Assembly: GCA_022376925.1 (NCBI GenBank)
Contig: JAIOJX010000001.1
Location: 40,830,324 to 40,894,323, forward strand
Reading direction: 5' to 3'
Source of the DNA: Tragulus kanchil
Lineage: Eukaryota > Chordata > Mammalia > Artiodactyla > Tragulidae
Length of the DNA stretch: 64,000 bases
Below the pieces are notes generated by a model. The model was not told the DNA's origin. It did not search any database and saw only the letters and a list, made by a program, of their open reading frames with translations. Each line of letters begins with the position of its first letter. Position 1 is the first letter of the stretch. This document shows, piece by piece, positions 49,041 to 61,116 of this stretch. A program made the translations under genes and the position numbers.

Positions 49041-49654
49041 AAGGTTTTAAAACTCCTTTTTAAAGATCAGATTATTTGATCTTTCTTTAAAATTCAGGGA
49101 ACTATCATTCATAGCAGGAATTAATTACTCCAAGCTGTTGTAGAGGTCTTAATATTTAGGAAAAACAGTAGATGATTTGAGGGTGATTGAAACCATTTCC
49201 TTTCTAAGTGTCAGAAACATAAAACTAAAAATGACACAGAAAAATATAGTTGTGAAGAATTCTTGCACACATCTCATTTGAACCATCTGGTGATGTAAAC
49301 CTTAATGGTTACATTTTATACATGAGAAAGTACAAGAGTTGTAACTGGTTTAAAGTCACATTGCTAATAAATGGTGGAGATGGAAATAAAATTCTGATCT
49401 TCCATGTCTACTGAGCCATATGGACCATGAATGCCACATCATCACTATCAACTTTAGATTCACCTTCATCATCACTATATTCTCTGGTCAGCCACAAACT
49501 TTGCCTTCATGTGTTTCATAGGATCAGATCTATTGATTATTTTAATCATATCTGATTCCTGCTCTGCATAAGACACCTGATTCTTCCTGTAACAAATCTA
49601 TTTTTTTTTTTACCAGATTCTTTACTACTGTTCCTAATGTTGTTTCCCAATGTG
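49041..49654. other. Intergenic; weak MIR-like block
   Basis: A weak MIR-like block near 49320-49400 ('agagttgtaactggtttaaa'); otherwise nothing recognised. The whole stretch recurs in the second copy of duplication 13. Confidence 0.35.
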
Positions 49655-50761
49655 GACCGAAAAAAAATACTGTTGCCCAAGAGAGTCATAGAATTAGACT
49701 AGCCATGCACATTAGAATGCTAGAATTTTATGACTCCCAAGCAATTAATTTTTGAACAAGGGAGATTTACACACTCTGTTGTGGAAAAAAAAAAAAACCT
49801 GACATCTAATCAAAAAAGCAGTCAGCATGAAACTAAGTAATGAAATAGACAAATACAACAGGAACTAAGAATGAACTATTTCAAAAATTATAATTAAAAC
49901 ATTTTACAAATAGTATATTTTATGAAATAATACAGTAGACCTAGGTGGCTCAGGTGGTAAAGAATCCACCTCCAAGGCAGGAGACCGGTGTTCAATCCCT
50001 GGGTCAGGAAGATCCCCTGGGTAAAGGAATGGCTACCCACCCCATTATTCTTTCCTGGGAAATCCCATGGACAGAAAAGCCTAATGAGCTACAGTCTGTG
50101 GGGTTGCAAAGAGTCAGATATGACGACTTTCATTTTCACTTAAGGTTTTAAAACTCCTTTTGAAAGATCAGATTATTTGATCTTTCTTTAAAATTCAGGG
50201 AACTATCATTCATAGCAGGAATTAATTACTCCAAGCTGTTGTAGAGGTCTTAATATTTAGGAAAAACAGTAGATGATTTGAGGGTGATTGAAACCATTTC
50301 CTTTCTAAGTGTCAGAAACATAAAACTAAAAATGACACAGAAAAATATAGTTGTGAAGAATTCTTGCACACATCTCATTTGAACCATCTGGTGATGTAAA
50401 CCTTAATGGTTACATTTTATACATGAGAAAGTACAAGAGTTGTAACTGGTTTAAAGTCACATTGCTAATAAATGGTGGAGATGGAAATAAAATTCTGATC
50501 TTCCATGTCTACTGAGCCATATGGACCATGAATGCCACATCATCACTATCAACTTTAGATTCACCTTCATCATCACTATATTCTCTGGTCAGCCACAAAC
50601 TTTGCCTTCATGTGTTTCATAGGATCAGATCTATTGATTATTTTAATCATATCTGATTCCTGCTCTGCATAAGACACCTGATTCTTCCTGTAACAAATCT
50701 ATTTTTTTTTTTTTTTACCAGATTCTTTACTACTGTTCCTAATGTTGTTTCCCAATGTGGA

Positions 50762-51734
50762 ATATTCATTTGACTGTAATATTTACTACTTACAGTAATG
50801 ATCAAAATCAACTAGGGAAGGCACTGAATTGACACATCCACCTTCAAAGTAACTACAAATAGTATAAATAAACTAATGCTTTATATACCAATATTATTTG
50901 CCAATCCAATCAAATTTAAATGTAGTTATTTACTTTTTTACCAAAGTGTTTTGTTTATAAAAACTAAATTTATGCAAAATTTGTATAATATTTACTACCA
51001 ATAAGTAATTAATCATCTAAGGGAAACTGCTGAGATACATATGCAATAATTAGCATATATATATGTATACAGGTATATGTGTATATATATATATTATTCA
51101 GTATTTTAATGCTGAAAGTCTTCTATTAACAAATGAAATGAATATAGTGTCTATTTATCTTCTATTTAAATTGTGAGTAATTATAATTTGGTCATTCAAA
51201 TTCATTGTAACATACTTTTCAACTCTTCCCAATCATAATATTAAATATATTACTTACATTTTTATTCGACAATTTTCTAGAGAATTACAATAGTATGGAA
51301 ATTTGTAGTACTCTTGTAACATGGACTAAAGTTAAATAGGGTCATAAATTCCATTTCTGACTATAACATACTTTGCATAATTAAAAGTTTTTTAATTAAA
51401 CAAACAGACAGTAGGTTTAAGGTTTACTTGTACACAATATATTTTAAGTACAATAAGTTATGGTCTCAATTTAGAATTGGCTGTTATTTCTCCAGTATAC
51501 AATACCCTTTTGTTAATCTAGAATGGAATGCTAATTCATAATGATAAACTGACTAGCTGTGTCTACAAGATCGGTTTGGATATGAACCATGAATTAGAAT
51601 TCAGTGAGATATGTTTATCTCAAAAATATGTTAAAATGCTCTGACCAGTGCCTGATTCTGGTAATAAAAACTAATTACTTACAAATTTGGTACACATAAT
51701 TCCAGAACTGGTGATAATGAAATATGCATGTGCG
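50762..51734. other. Intergenic, AT-rich
   Basis: Single-copy sequence with a short (TA)/(TG) run near 51053-51092; nothing else recognised. Confidence 0.5.
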
Positions 51735-51987
51735 AGTGCTCTCAGTCACTAGGTTGTGTCCGACTCTTTTGTGACCTCATGGACTATAGCCCACCAGTCC
51801 ACAGGAAATTACTCTGTTCATGGGATTTCCCAGGCAAGCATACTGGAGTGAGTTGTCATTTCCTCTTCTAGGGGATCTTCCATACCCAGGGAACAAATCT
51901 GTGTCTCCTGCACTGGTAGATGGATTAGCTGCATTACCACTGCAGATCATTACTCCTGCATTACCACTGAGCCACCTGGGAAGCCCC
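51735..51987 (-). mobile_element. Bov-tA SINE, antisense, with internal duplication
   Basis: Standard antisense blocks (tgtgtccgactcttttgtga, gggatttcccaggcaagcat, tgtgtctcctgcactggtag), ending gccacctgggaagcccc. It is about 250 bp rather than about 210. The motif ctgcattaccactg occurs at about 51930 and again at 51956, so about 27 bp are duplicated near the tRNA-like head. Confidence 0.9.
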
Positions 51988-52477
51988 ATAACAAAATACA
52001 GCAATATATAAATAAACCTGTCCTAGTAGTGACTGGTGTTTGTTTGAATCTACAGCTGTGTAACATATATCTCATGTCTCTTGGCTGATCAGAAGAATCA
52101 GTCTTCAGGGTGCTTCCAAATCCTATTAGCTTCCCTACAGTCTCATCTTTACAGATAACTTTTGACACTGTTTATTTCTAAATACTGGTCATGGAAAAGA
52201 ACTAATCCCATGAAAGTCAATCTGATATTAGTAATCATGTTACTTCACGTAAACACATAATATTGTTGAGAGGATATTTTCTTAGACTGTGAACTTGAAA
52301 TTTACATGAAAATACTGAGATGGGTAGTGGAAAATAATTAATATGTTACCATAGACTGAAAATCCCTTCACAAGTTTTTACCAAAGTGATGTAAAACAAA
52401 ATGTAAACTCTTTGCATCTCTAAAATTTTTAATCCTACAGCTCTCAAAATTTTTCTTGTACAAGACTCACCTATGAA
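51988..52477. other. Intergenic, nothing recognised
   Basis: Single-copy sequence with no supported feature. Confidence 0.5.
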
Positions 52478-52605
52478 ACCTGTTTTCAATGCAGTTTCCT
52501 TTATCAAAGATAAAATATTATGAGGTTGAGACCGGGGAACTTGTGTTTATAACAAGTTATCCATGAATGATTCTAATGCTTTTTATCTGTGGTTCATACT
52601 TTCAC
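52478..52605. mobile_element. MER5-like hAT (Charlie) remnant
   Basis: 'gttgagaccggggaacttgt', 'ttataacaagttatccatga' and 'tgattctaatgctttttatc' follow the MER5A order (gggcccaggaatctg, ttaacaagctccccagg, tgattctgatgc). Diverged. Confidence 0.5.
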
Positions 52606-52798
52606 TACATTCTGAAATCAGCAAGCTATGGGGATCATGATCATTGTCTTCAATTCACTAAAATTTCAGGAAATGTAAATAGATGTTGCAAATATAGATA
52701 AGAACATTAATTTAAAGAACTATGAATAAAATGTACTGCCACACTTTTAGTCAGGTATGGCCTATTTTCCAATTACAGCATAAATGAATGGATATGGA

Positions 52799-54948
52799 TT
52801 CTCTAAGTCATGGAAGGTACTGGAGAAACAGTCCCAGAAATAGTCACTGAGGGATATTTTACTCTGTTGGCTAAAATACAACATCCGTGAGTATATGTTA
52901 ATAGAATTTTGTGCTCCAGGCATGCACTTAGTATTGAACAAACGGTCAAGATAAAGTATCAGGACATCACAATGGGTAATTAGAGTACAGTGATGGGAAA
53001 TCTGGGGCAAGCAACGCCTCAAAAGTCATGACCAGTAGTCAGTAGAGATCAGTTGGGTATATTTTATGACCAAAGTATCTTGAATTTATGAAAGTACAAG
53101 GGAATAGGCAAACTACTAGAAAATAAACTATGAAAAATCCATCCACATTTGTATCTTTATTTTCATTACAAGAATCTGCTACAAATGTGATTACATGTTC
53201 TAAGCTTAATCAAATTTTCTGTAGCATCTATCACATTACTTTGTGCATCATTTTCTTCCTCTGCATATGTATCTGCTGCCTTTCAGTACTCTTTCTCTTG
53301 CCCAGTATATTTAGGCACTCTTTCAGCCTATGAATACACTCACTGTTCCAAAATCCAGGGATAGAAGCAATATCCAGCTATCTGGTAGGGTACAAAAGTC
53401 TATTTTCAAGTCCATATTCCAGAATAAGTGCTATTCATATTACTTCATAAGACTAGAATAAACATGGACTTTGTCTGGTCTTCTGTCCCCACTCTACTCC
53501 TCAATTTGTCCTCCTACTGACATCTCTGGCCACTTCACTTGGATCACTCACTATCCATTTTTGTCTTCATATCCGTGCGTGCTATTTTTTTCACTTACGT
53601 ATTTTTCTGTTTAACTGAGCTTCCCTATTTTTACAAAGCATAACTAGACTGCATATTAATTTTCTACTGCTGCATAGAAAATTACCATGAACTTAGTGGT
53701 TTAAAGAATACAAATTCTTTATCTTACAGTTTCCACAGTTAGGAGAGAGATCTATTCAATGCCTAGATATCCATCTAGACATTGAATAGCTGAGTCCTCT
53801 GTTCGGGCCCTCACCAGGCTGAAATCAAGGTATTGGTGAGAGCTTGTATAATATCTAGGCTCAGGTTTTTTATCGTGATTTCTCTAAGTCATGGAAGGTA
53901 CTGGAGAAACAGTCCCAGAAATAGTCACTGAGGGATATTTTACTCTGTTGGCTAAAATACAACATCCGTGAGTATATGTTAATAGAATTTTGTGCTCCAG
54001 GCATGCACTTAGTATTGAACAAACGGTCAAGATAAAGTATCAGGACATCACAATGGGTAATTAGAGTACAGTGATGGGAAATCTGGGGCAAGCAACGCCT
54101 CAAAAGTCATGACCAGTAGTCAGTAGAGATCAGTTGGGTATATTTTATGACCAAAGTATCTTGAATTTATGAAAGTACAAGGGAATAGGCAAACTACTAG
54201 AAAATAAACTATGAAAAATCCATCCACATTTGTATCTTTATTTTCATTACAAGAATCTGCTACAAATGTGATTACATGTTCTAAGCTTAATCAAATTTTC
54301 TGTAGCATCTATCACATTACTTTGTGCATCATTTTCTTCCTCTGCATATGTATCTGCTGCCTTTCAGTACTCTTTCTCTTGCCCAGTATATTTAGGCACT
54401 CTTTCAGCCTATGAATACACTCACTGTTCCAAAATCCAGGGATAGAAGCAATATCCAGCTATCTGGTAGGGTACAAAAGTCTATTTTCAAGTCCATATTC
54501 CAGAATAAGTGCTATTCATATTACTTCATAAGACTAGAATAAACATGGACTTTGTCTGGTCTTCTGTCCCCACTCTACTCCTCAATTTGTCCTCCTACTG
54601 ACATCTCTGGCCACTTCACTTGGATCACTCACTATCCATTTTTGTCTTCATATCCGTGCGTGCTATTTTTTTCACTTACGTATTTTTCTGTTTAACTGAG
54701 CTTCCCTATTTTTACAAAGCATAACTAGACTGCATATTAATTTTCTACTGCTGCATAGAAAATTACCATGAACTTAGTGGTTTAAAGAATACAAATTCTT
54801 TATCTTACAGTTTCCACAGTTAGGAGAGAGATCTATTCAATGCCTAGATATCCATCTAGACATTGAATAGCTGAGTCCTCTGTTCGGGCCCTCACCAGGC
54901 TGAAATCAAGGTATTGGTGAGAGCTTGTATAATATCTAGGCTCAGGTT
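52799..54948. repeat. Direct duplication 14, 1069-bp unit
   Basis: Copies lie at 52799-53867 and 53880-54948, equal length, with a 12-bp spacer. The spacer end (tatcgtgatt) is a noisy form of the sequence just upstream of copy 1 (gatatggatt). Confidence 0.97.
53648..53867 (+). mobile_element. Old interspersed repeat, family not assigned
   Basis: 'taattttctactgctgcata', 'attaccatgaacttagtggt' and 'ttatcttacagtttccacag' match a common old mammalian repeat with a ctgctgtaacaaattaccac / aacttagtggcttaaa consensus that I cannot name with certainty. The complete version is in the second copy, about 54729-55000. Confidence 0.45.
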
Positions 54949-55440
54949 CCTCTCAAAGCTCATGCGGTATTTGACACAGTCCATTTCTTTTCAGCTCTAG
55001 TGCTCATAAAGGCTACATTTTCAAAATCAGGAGGACCAGACCTTTTGACTCTTCATTTTCTCTTAAAAACTCCTCTGAGACATGAAGGCCATGCAGTATT
55101 AGCTTCCTTCTGTTTAATATCCCAATCCAGGGAGTAATATCCAATGATATCCACAGATTCATACATACTGGAAGCAAGAATTTTGTGGCTCATCTAGAAT
55201 TCTACATAGCACAGACTATTCCATGTAATTATTCTCCTGGTTGGAAAGGAGCTCATAGGCTTTTCTTGCCCAGTTATACTTTGCTCATCTTTCTTCTCAG
55301 GTAGGATGCAGGAACTGGGTAGTCCAGGTCCCACATCCATATCCACAAATGTATCCACACCAAAAGGTATTGAACTACTAATCTGATTTGAGGAATTTCC
55401 ATTCTAACCATCAGATAAAAGCTTCCCTACCTCATCTTTT

Positions 55441-55654
55441 GGCTTCCCTGGTGGTTCAGAAGTTTAAAAATCTGCCCGCAGTGCGGGAGACCAGGTTCAA
55501 TCCCTGGGTCAGGAAGATCCCCTGGAGAAGAGAAGGGCTATCCACTCCAGTATTCTTGCCCGAAGAATTCCATGGACATAAGAGTCTGGTATGCTACAGT
55601 CTATGGGGTTGCAAAGAATTGGACATGACTGAGTGACTAACACTTTCACTTTTC
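55441..55654 (+). mobile_element. Bov-tA SINE
   Basis: ggcttccctggtggttcag head, 'gtcaggaagatcccctggag', 'cactccagtattcttgccc' and 'ggacatgactgagtgactaa' end. Confidence 0.92.
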
Positions 55655-56274
55655 AACTCATATCATCCAGTGACAGGAACATGTAATTTGTGCCTGAACA
55701 TAAGGGTAAAAGTGTTAGTTGATGACATTAAACTTACAATGCTGAACCTCAATAGGATTTTTGAATCTGTCCTTATCAATTTTTCTAATATTCCAGGTTT
55801 CATCCAGAATGATTTGCTATTCTAACTTTTAACATAAATTTGATAGATTGTTCATTTTATTTTAATCTTTTAGAAAAAGCCTCTATTATCCCCTATTTCA
55901 TTCTGTTTATCTTTCATCCTCTACTGCCTCGAGTATTTTCAAAGTATCTATGTTTTGTTCTGGATGAATTTTAGATTTATCTTTAGTAATCATATTTATA
56001 TCTGAAACAAATAAGTTTTAATTATTTTAATAATATAAATTAAGCATCTAAGTTGGTAATATGTTTTATTGCATAAAAAACTATTTTGCATATTAATACA
56101 AAATAATGGAGAGTGGTTATGAATATGGAACACCAATGTTCATAAATTCATCAGGTTTGTTCTGTTTCAAATTAAATTTATACACAGTACCTATTTGCTG
56201 TAGTGAAATTTTATCAATTTATTTTGGTTTTGGCTAGAGGTCACTGATCGTTATATGAAGAGATGCTTGTTTAG
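55655..56274. other. Intergenic, nothing recognised
   Basis: AT-rich single-copy sequence with no supported feature. Confidence 0.5.
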
Positions 56275-56286
56275 AAACCTACACAA

Positions 56287-56544
56287 GGGGGCTTTCCTGG
56301 TGGTTTAGTGGGTAAAGAGTATGCTTTGCAGTGCAAGGAGAGCTAGTTCAATCCCTGGCCCAGGAAGATGCCACATGCTGCAGAATGGCTGGATGGGTGT
56401 GTCCAATTACGGGCCAATGCTCTGGAGCACATGCATCCAAAGCTGGTGCTCTGCAGTGAGAGGCCCACACAGGCAAAGAATGAAGACAGATGAACATAAA
56501 TAAATGAAAAACCAATAAAAGAGGCCAAAATTAAAAAAAAAAAA
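56287..56544 (+). mobile_element. CHR-2-like SINE, short form (copy f)
   Basis: Head ggctttcctggtggtttagt, 'ggctggatgggtgtgtccaa', ending 'accaataaaagaggccaaaa' and poly-A. 12-bp target-site duplication aaacctacacaa at 56275-56286 and 56545-56556. Confidence 0.92.
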
Positions 56545-56806
56545 AAACCTACACAACATGGTAAATGGTTAACATTTACACATTTTCACTTTGAGTGCAG
56601 CCACAAAAAAAAAAAAAATCTCAAAAAAGCAGAAAATACAGCGTACTCATTTATTGTCCAGTTTTTAACTATTCCACATTAGTTTCCCCGTGGTGTTCTC
56701 AAACACTGACCTATCTATGCCATATATGAATTTTATGGTTACTCATTACTCAAAAGATAACTTTCCTCCTAGAACAGTGACAGCTTAACTTTTAGAAATA
56801 ATAAGA

Positions 56807-57077
56807 TGGGCTTCCCTGGTGGTCCAGTGGGTAGAGAGTTCACCTTGCAATGCAAGGGGCACTGGTTCGATCCCTGGCCTGGGAAGACCCCACATGCTGT
56901 GGAGTGGCTGGACAGGTGTGTCTAATTATGAGTCAGCACTCTGGAGAGCATGTGTCCAGAGCTGGTGCTCTGCAGTGAGAGAGGCCACTGCAATGGGAGG
57001 CCTATACAGGCCAAAGAATAAAGATGGATGAAAAATCAGTCAATCAATCAATAAAAAGAGGCCAAAGTTAAAATAAT
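56807..57077 (+). mobile_element. CHR-2-like SINE, short form (copy g)
   Basis: gggcttccctggtggtccag head, 'ggctggacaggtgtgtctaa' body, 'aatcaataaaaagaggcc' end. Target-site duplication aataataaga at 56797-56806 and 57078-57087. Confidence 0.9.
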
Positions 57078-57199
57078 AATAATAAGACAATGCAACCTGA
57101 AATAAAGTAGGAAAATTGATTGGTAATGCTGCTTCTTTATCAGAACATTCACTATAATATGGGTTTGTTTTTGAGTTCTTATGTAAACTTTCCTTGGTG

Positions 57200-57420
57200 T
57201 AAGAAAGGTAACAATCACTATCATTTACTGAACATATACCTAATATCAGATCTACGTACATCATTTCTAAGTCTTAAAACAAATCTGCAAAGCTGATATA
57301 AATATTCCAGTTTTAAAGAAAAGGAGATCAGGACACATCAATCTGTCAAAAGTCATGATACCAGAAAGTACTTAAGCCAGAATTCAAACTCAGGACACAT
57401 TGACCTTAAATTTCCACTGT
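57200..57420 (-). mobile_element. MIR SINE
   Basis: 'ctatcatttactgaacatat', 'gtacatcatttctaagtctt', 'agttttaaagaaaaggagat' and 'aagccagaattcaaactcag' follow the antisense MIR order (attgagcacctactatgtg ... tctcatttaatcctc ... ttttacagatgaggaaact ... agccaggattcgaaccc). Confidence 0.7.
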
Positions 57421-57443
57421 CTTCTACTGCCTCAGCTTTTTCT

Positions 57444-57721
57444 TTATTTTTTTTTTTTTTAATTTTTGGCCTCTTTCATTGGTTTTTTAATTTATTTATT
57501 TTCATCCATCTTCATTCTTTGGCCTGTGTGGGCCTTCCATCACAGTGGCCTTGCTTGTTGCTGAGCACCAACTCTGGACGCATGCGTTGCAGAGTGCTGG
57601 CTTGTAATTGGATACACCAGTCCAGCCACTCCATAGCACAATCTTCCCCAGCCAGGGATCCAACAGGTGTGCCTTGCACTGCAAGGCATACTCTTTACCC
57701 ACTGGACCACCAGGGAAGCCC
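57444..57721 (-). mobile_element. CHR-2-like SINE, short form (copy h)
   Basis: Antisense: poly-T, 'tttggcctctttcattggtt', 'gtaattggatacaccagtcc', ending ggaccaccagggaagccc. 16-bp target-site duplication tgcctcagctttttct (57428-57443) and tgcctaagctttttct (57722-57737), one mismatch. Confidence 0.92.
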
Positions 57722-57978
57722 TGCCTAAGCTTTTTCTAATTAGCTTTCTGCCTATAACCACACCATTTCTCTACCACTGTTAAAGGATAATGCTTACTTT
57801 TCCACTTTCCTTGAATGTAGTAAGCAGGGAAATGTGGAGGGCACTGACTTAACACTGTTTGCTTGCTCAGAGGGCAGGACACCACCAGAATGTTATCATT
57901 GCTATAACTTAGCAATTTTCCACTGTTGTTCAGTTCCTATTATCAATTTTCCAGCTTTCAAATAAAAATAATCTTTCA

Positions 57979-60119
57979 GAGAGGTTTCCTGTTACAGTGT
58001 CAAATGTTATTTTCTCTCATCACCTCAGACTCAAACTAAATGTGTATGGGGTGGAAATGCTCTAAACAGAGGAACTATTGACTGAGAAGAGTTTTTATTT
58101 TTAGCTGCAGTTTCCTTTCAGTCTTATTTCAATTTTATTTTGCAAATTTACTTTGCTTCATGGCAAAGCCCGAAGGAAACAGTGGGGTGGTAGAGAAGTT
58201 CTTCTGTTATTCAGCATAGCTATGGAGGAAAAGTGTTCTCTTTAAGCAAATATTCTTATAGCACTTTAAGGGTACCGTGTAACTGTATAAAAAATACTAT
58301 TAGTCATAAAATTATAATTTAAAAATATAACAATTCCTCAATAAAAATTCCTCAAAAAATCTTCACGTAAAATCTCCTGGATTTAAACAAAACTCTGCAA
58401 GTCCTGTGAAGCAGAGTTGCTTATATTTACAGAAGTCAAGCCCACAACTATTATCTCGCTACATATGGCTTTGGCCAAAAGAGACCTACAAGAATCCACT
58501 CTAAACATATTTGAAGTCAATAACAAATATGTACTCCTCTTTCTTCCCTTCTTTCTTCCTTAGCAATCTACTCTCCACTCTCAGCTTTTTTTAAATGTCT
58601 TTTCTGCACTCCCTTCTCTCTTTGCAAAATGAAAGGATTATAATCAGTTTGTTAAGCTTTTGATTGATTGGCTTTTTATATTTCAACTCCAAGATATACT
58701 AGAAGAATTTCAAGCATGAACAATAAAGCACAGATTATCTATTGATTGATATATTTGGCTTAGGAGGTGGGTGGGTGGAGGTTGAGTGGCAAAGGCCATG
58801 TGGCTCAAATCACACCAGCCAGCAAGCAAACTCTGAAGATTAATTTAATAGATTTCTTTCTTTGTCATTTTGGCTCTGGGGCACATAATGTTAACCACAC
58901 ACATGTAGAGGGTCTCTCATTTCTCTGTACTCTCAATTAACAGCTAGTGAGTTCTGTCATCCAGAAGCTATATCCTGATACTGACCTATAAGAATGGTTT
59001 TGGATTTTCTGATCATTCTCTGGACAGAAAATACCTGATATTTTCATAGAAAAACGAGAGGTTTCCTGTTACAGTGTCAAATGTTATTTTCTCTCATCAC
59101 CTCAGACTCAAACTAAATGTGTATGGGGTGGAAATGCTCTAAACAGAGGAACTATTGACTGAGAAGAGTTTTTATTTTTAGCTGCAGTTTCCTTTCAGTC
59201 TTATTTCAATTTTATTTTGCAAATTTACTTTGCTTCATGGCAAAGCCCGAAGGAAACAGTGGGGTGGTAGAGAAGTTCTTCTGTTATTCAGCATAGCTAT
59301 GGAGGAAAAGTGTTCTCTTTAAGCAAATATTCTTATAGCACTTTAAGGGTACCGTGTAACTGTATAAAAAATACTATTAGTCATAAAATTATAATTTAAA
59401 AATATAACAATTCCTCAATAAAAATTCCTCAAAAAATCTTCACGTAAAATCTCCTGGATTTAAACAAAACTCTGCAAGTCCTGTGAAGCAGAGTTGCTTA
59501 TATTTACAGAAGTCAAGCCCACAACTATTATCTCGCTACATATGGCTTTGGCCAAAAGAGACCTACAAGAATCCACTCTAAACATATTTGAAGTCAATAA
59601 CAAATATGTACTCCTCTTTCTTCCCTTCTTTCTTCCTTAGCAATCTACTCTCCACTCTCAGCTTTTTTTAAATGTCTTTTCTGCACTCCCTTCTCTCTTT
59701 GCAAAATGAAAGGATTATAATCAGTTTGTTAAGCTTTTGATTGATTGGCTTTTTATATTTCAACTCCAAGATATACTAGAAGAATTTCAAGCATGAACAA
59801 TAAAGCACAGATTATCTATTGATTGATATATTTGGCTTAGGAGGTGGGTGGGTGGAGGTTGAGTGGCAAAGGCCATGTGGCTCAAATCACACCAGCCAGC
59901 AAGCAAACTCTGAAGATTAATTTAATAGATTTCTTTCTTTGTCATTTTGGCTCTGGGGCACATAATGTTAACCACACACATGTAGAGGGTCTCTCATTTC
60001 TCTGTACTCTCAATTAACAGCTAGTGAGTTCTGTCATCCAGAAGCTATATCCTGATACTGACCTATAAGAATGGTTTTGGATTTTCTGATCATTCTCTGG
60101 ACAGAAAATACCTGATATT
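57979..60119. repeat. Direct duplication 15, 1064-bp unit
   Basis: Copies lie at 57979-59042 and 59056-60119, equal length; I saw no internal difference. The 13-bp spacer ttcatagaaaaac resembles the continuation after copy 2 (gatgggagaaat). No repeat, RNA or gene is recognised inside the unit. Confidence 0.97.
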
Positions 60120-60570
60120 GATGGGAGAAATGAAAGCCCTGTGGGCATTCCATATCTCCAAGTTAAATACCCAGTGAATTATGAAGGGTTTTTTTTTGTT
60201 TGTTTTTATTAAAAAAAAAACCAAAAAACCAAAAAACCTCCCAGGAGCAAACCAACTACTTATGGGGTAGTCTTCAATATGTTTGAGATAAACTTCTCAA
60301 GGCATCCATAAATGATTACTCTTATTTCAGAAAGCAACATTATAGTGGAGCATTTATGGGGTGGATTTCCTGGTCTCCCTGTCTCTGAAAAATGGATGAA
60401 CACTTTGCCTGATCTCTTATGATCTTTGTTCTCAAGCTCTGCACTTTCTCTATGGTAAACCTCGAAAACTCTTTAAATGAACTCTTGGAAAATATAGGTA
60501 TGTGTTACTTCCATCCCATCACTAGGTCTTAACTATGAGTAAAATGTCAGAATGATATGTTAAGATTTTA
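60120..60570. other. Intergenic, nothing recognised
   Basis: Single-copy, with T-run and A-run near 60187-60222; no supported feature. Confidence 0.5.
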
Positions 60571-60655
60571 CAAAATTTGCATATCTGGGCCCAACCCAAA
60601 CTTACTGAATCATAATGCTCAGAGGTTGGTTCTTAATATGTGTGTTTTTATAAAA
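60571..60655. mobile_element. MER5-like hAT (Charlie) remnant
   Basis: 'atatctgggcccaacccaaa', 'cttactgaatcataatgctc' and 'agaggttggttcttaatatg' parallel MER5A (attcctgggccccaccccagacctactgaatcagaatctc). Confidence 0.7.
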
Positions 60656-60734
60656 GCACTCTGTGATACTGTCAGTAGAATTCTACTTACGAAATTGCTC
60701 CTATGCTAGATAACACATTAAATAGATAGCACAG

Positions 60735-60998
60735 GGCTTCCCTGGTGGTCCAGTGGGTAAGGACACCACCTTGCAGTGCAAGGGACGTCGGTTCGATCCC
60801 TGGCCTGGGAAGATCCCACGTGCTGCAGAGCGGCTGGACCCATGCATCCAACTACCGAGCCGGAGCTCTGGAGTGCATGCGCCCTGAGCCAGTCTCTGCA
60901 ACGAGAGACCACTGTGATAGGAGGCCCACGCAGGCCAAGGAACAAAGATAAATAGATGAAAGACCAATGGAAGTGCCCCCCACCCCCCGCCAAAAAAA
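60735..60998 (+). mobile_element. CHR-2-like SINE (copy i)
   Basis: gggcttccctggtggtcc head, 'cgtgctgcagagcggctgg' and 'gaccaatggaagtgcccccc' with a shortened C-rich end. Target-site duplication agatagcaca (60725-60734) and agataccaca (60999-61008), one mismatch. Confidence 0.9.
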
Positions 60999-61116
60999 AG
61001 ATACCACAACTATTTTCTTTGGAACCTAGGTGACAATTTTTCTGACATGGAAACACAGAAAGAAGACTGTAGGTCATAAGATATATATTTTTTAAATTTC
61101 GAGTACTGTAAGTACA

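Larger units (their letters stand above)
48554..50761. repeat. Direct duplication 13, about 1.1 kb unit
   Basis: Copies lie at 48554-49656 and 49655-50761 and abut. The T-run is 11 at 49600 and 15 at 50702. Because duplication 12 ends inside it, the block gaccgaaaaacaatactgtt through gactagcca occurs three times (about 47452, 48554 and 49655). Confidence 0.96.

Noticed and set aside
1..60119. Interpretation of the 1.1 kb tandem pairs as a new amplification system or satellite
   Set aside because: Units are unrelated to each other, nearly all pairs are exactly two copies, junctions lack a shared motif, and errors pile up at unit ends. Assembly duplication is the simpler reading.
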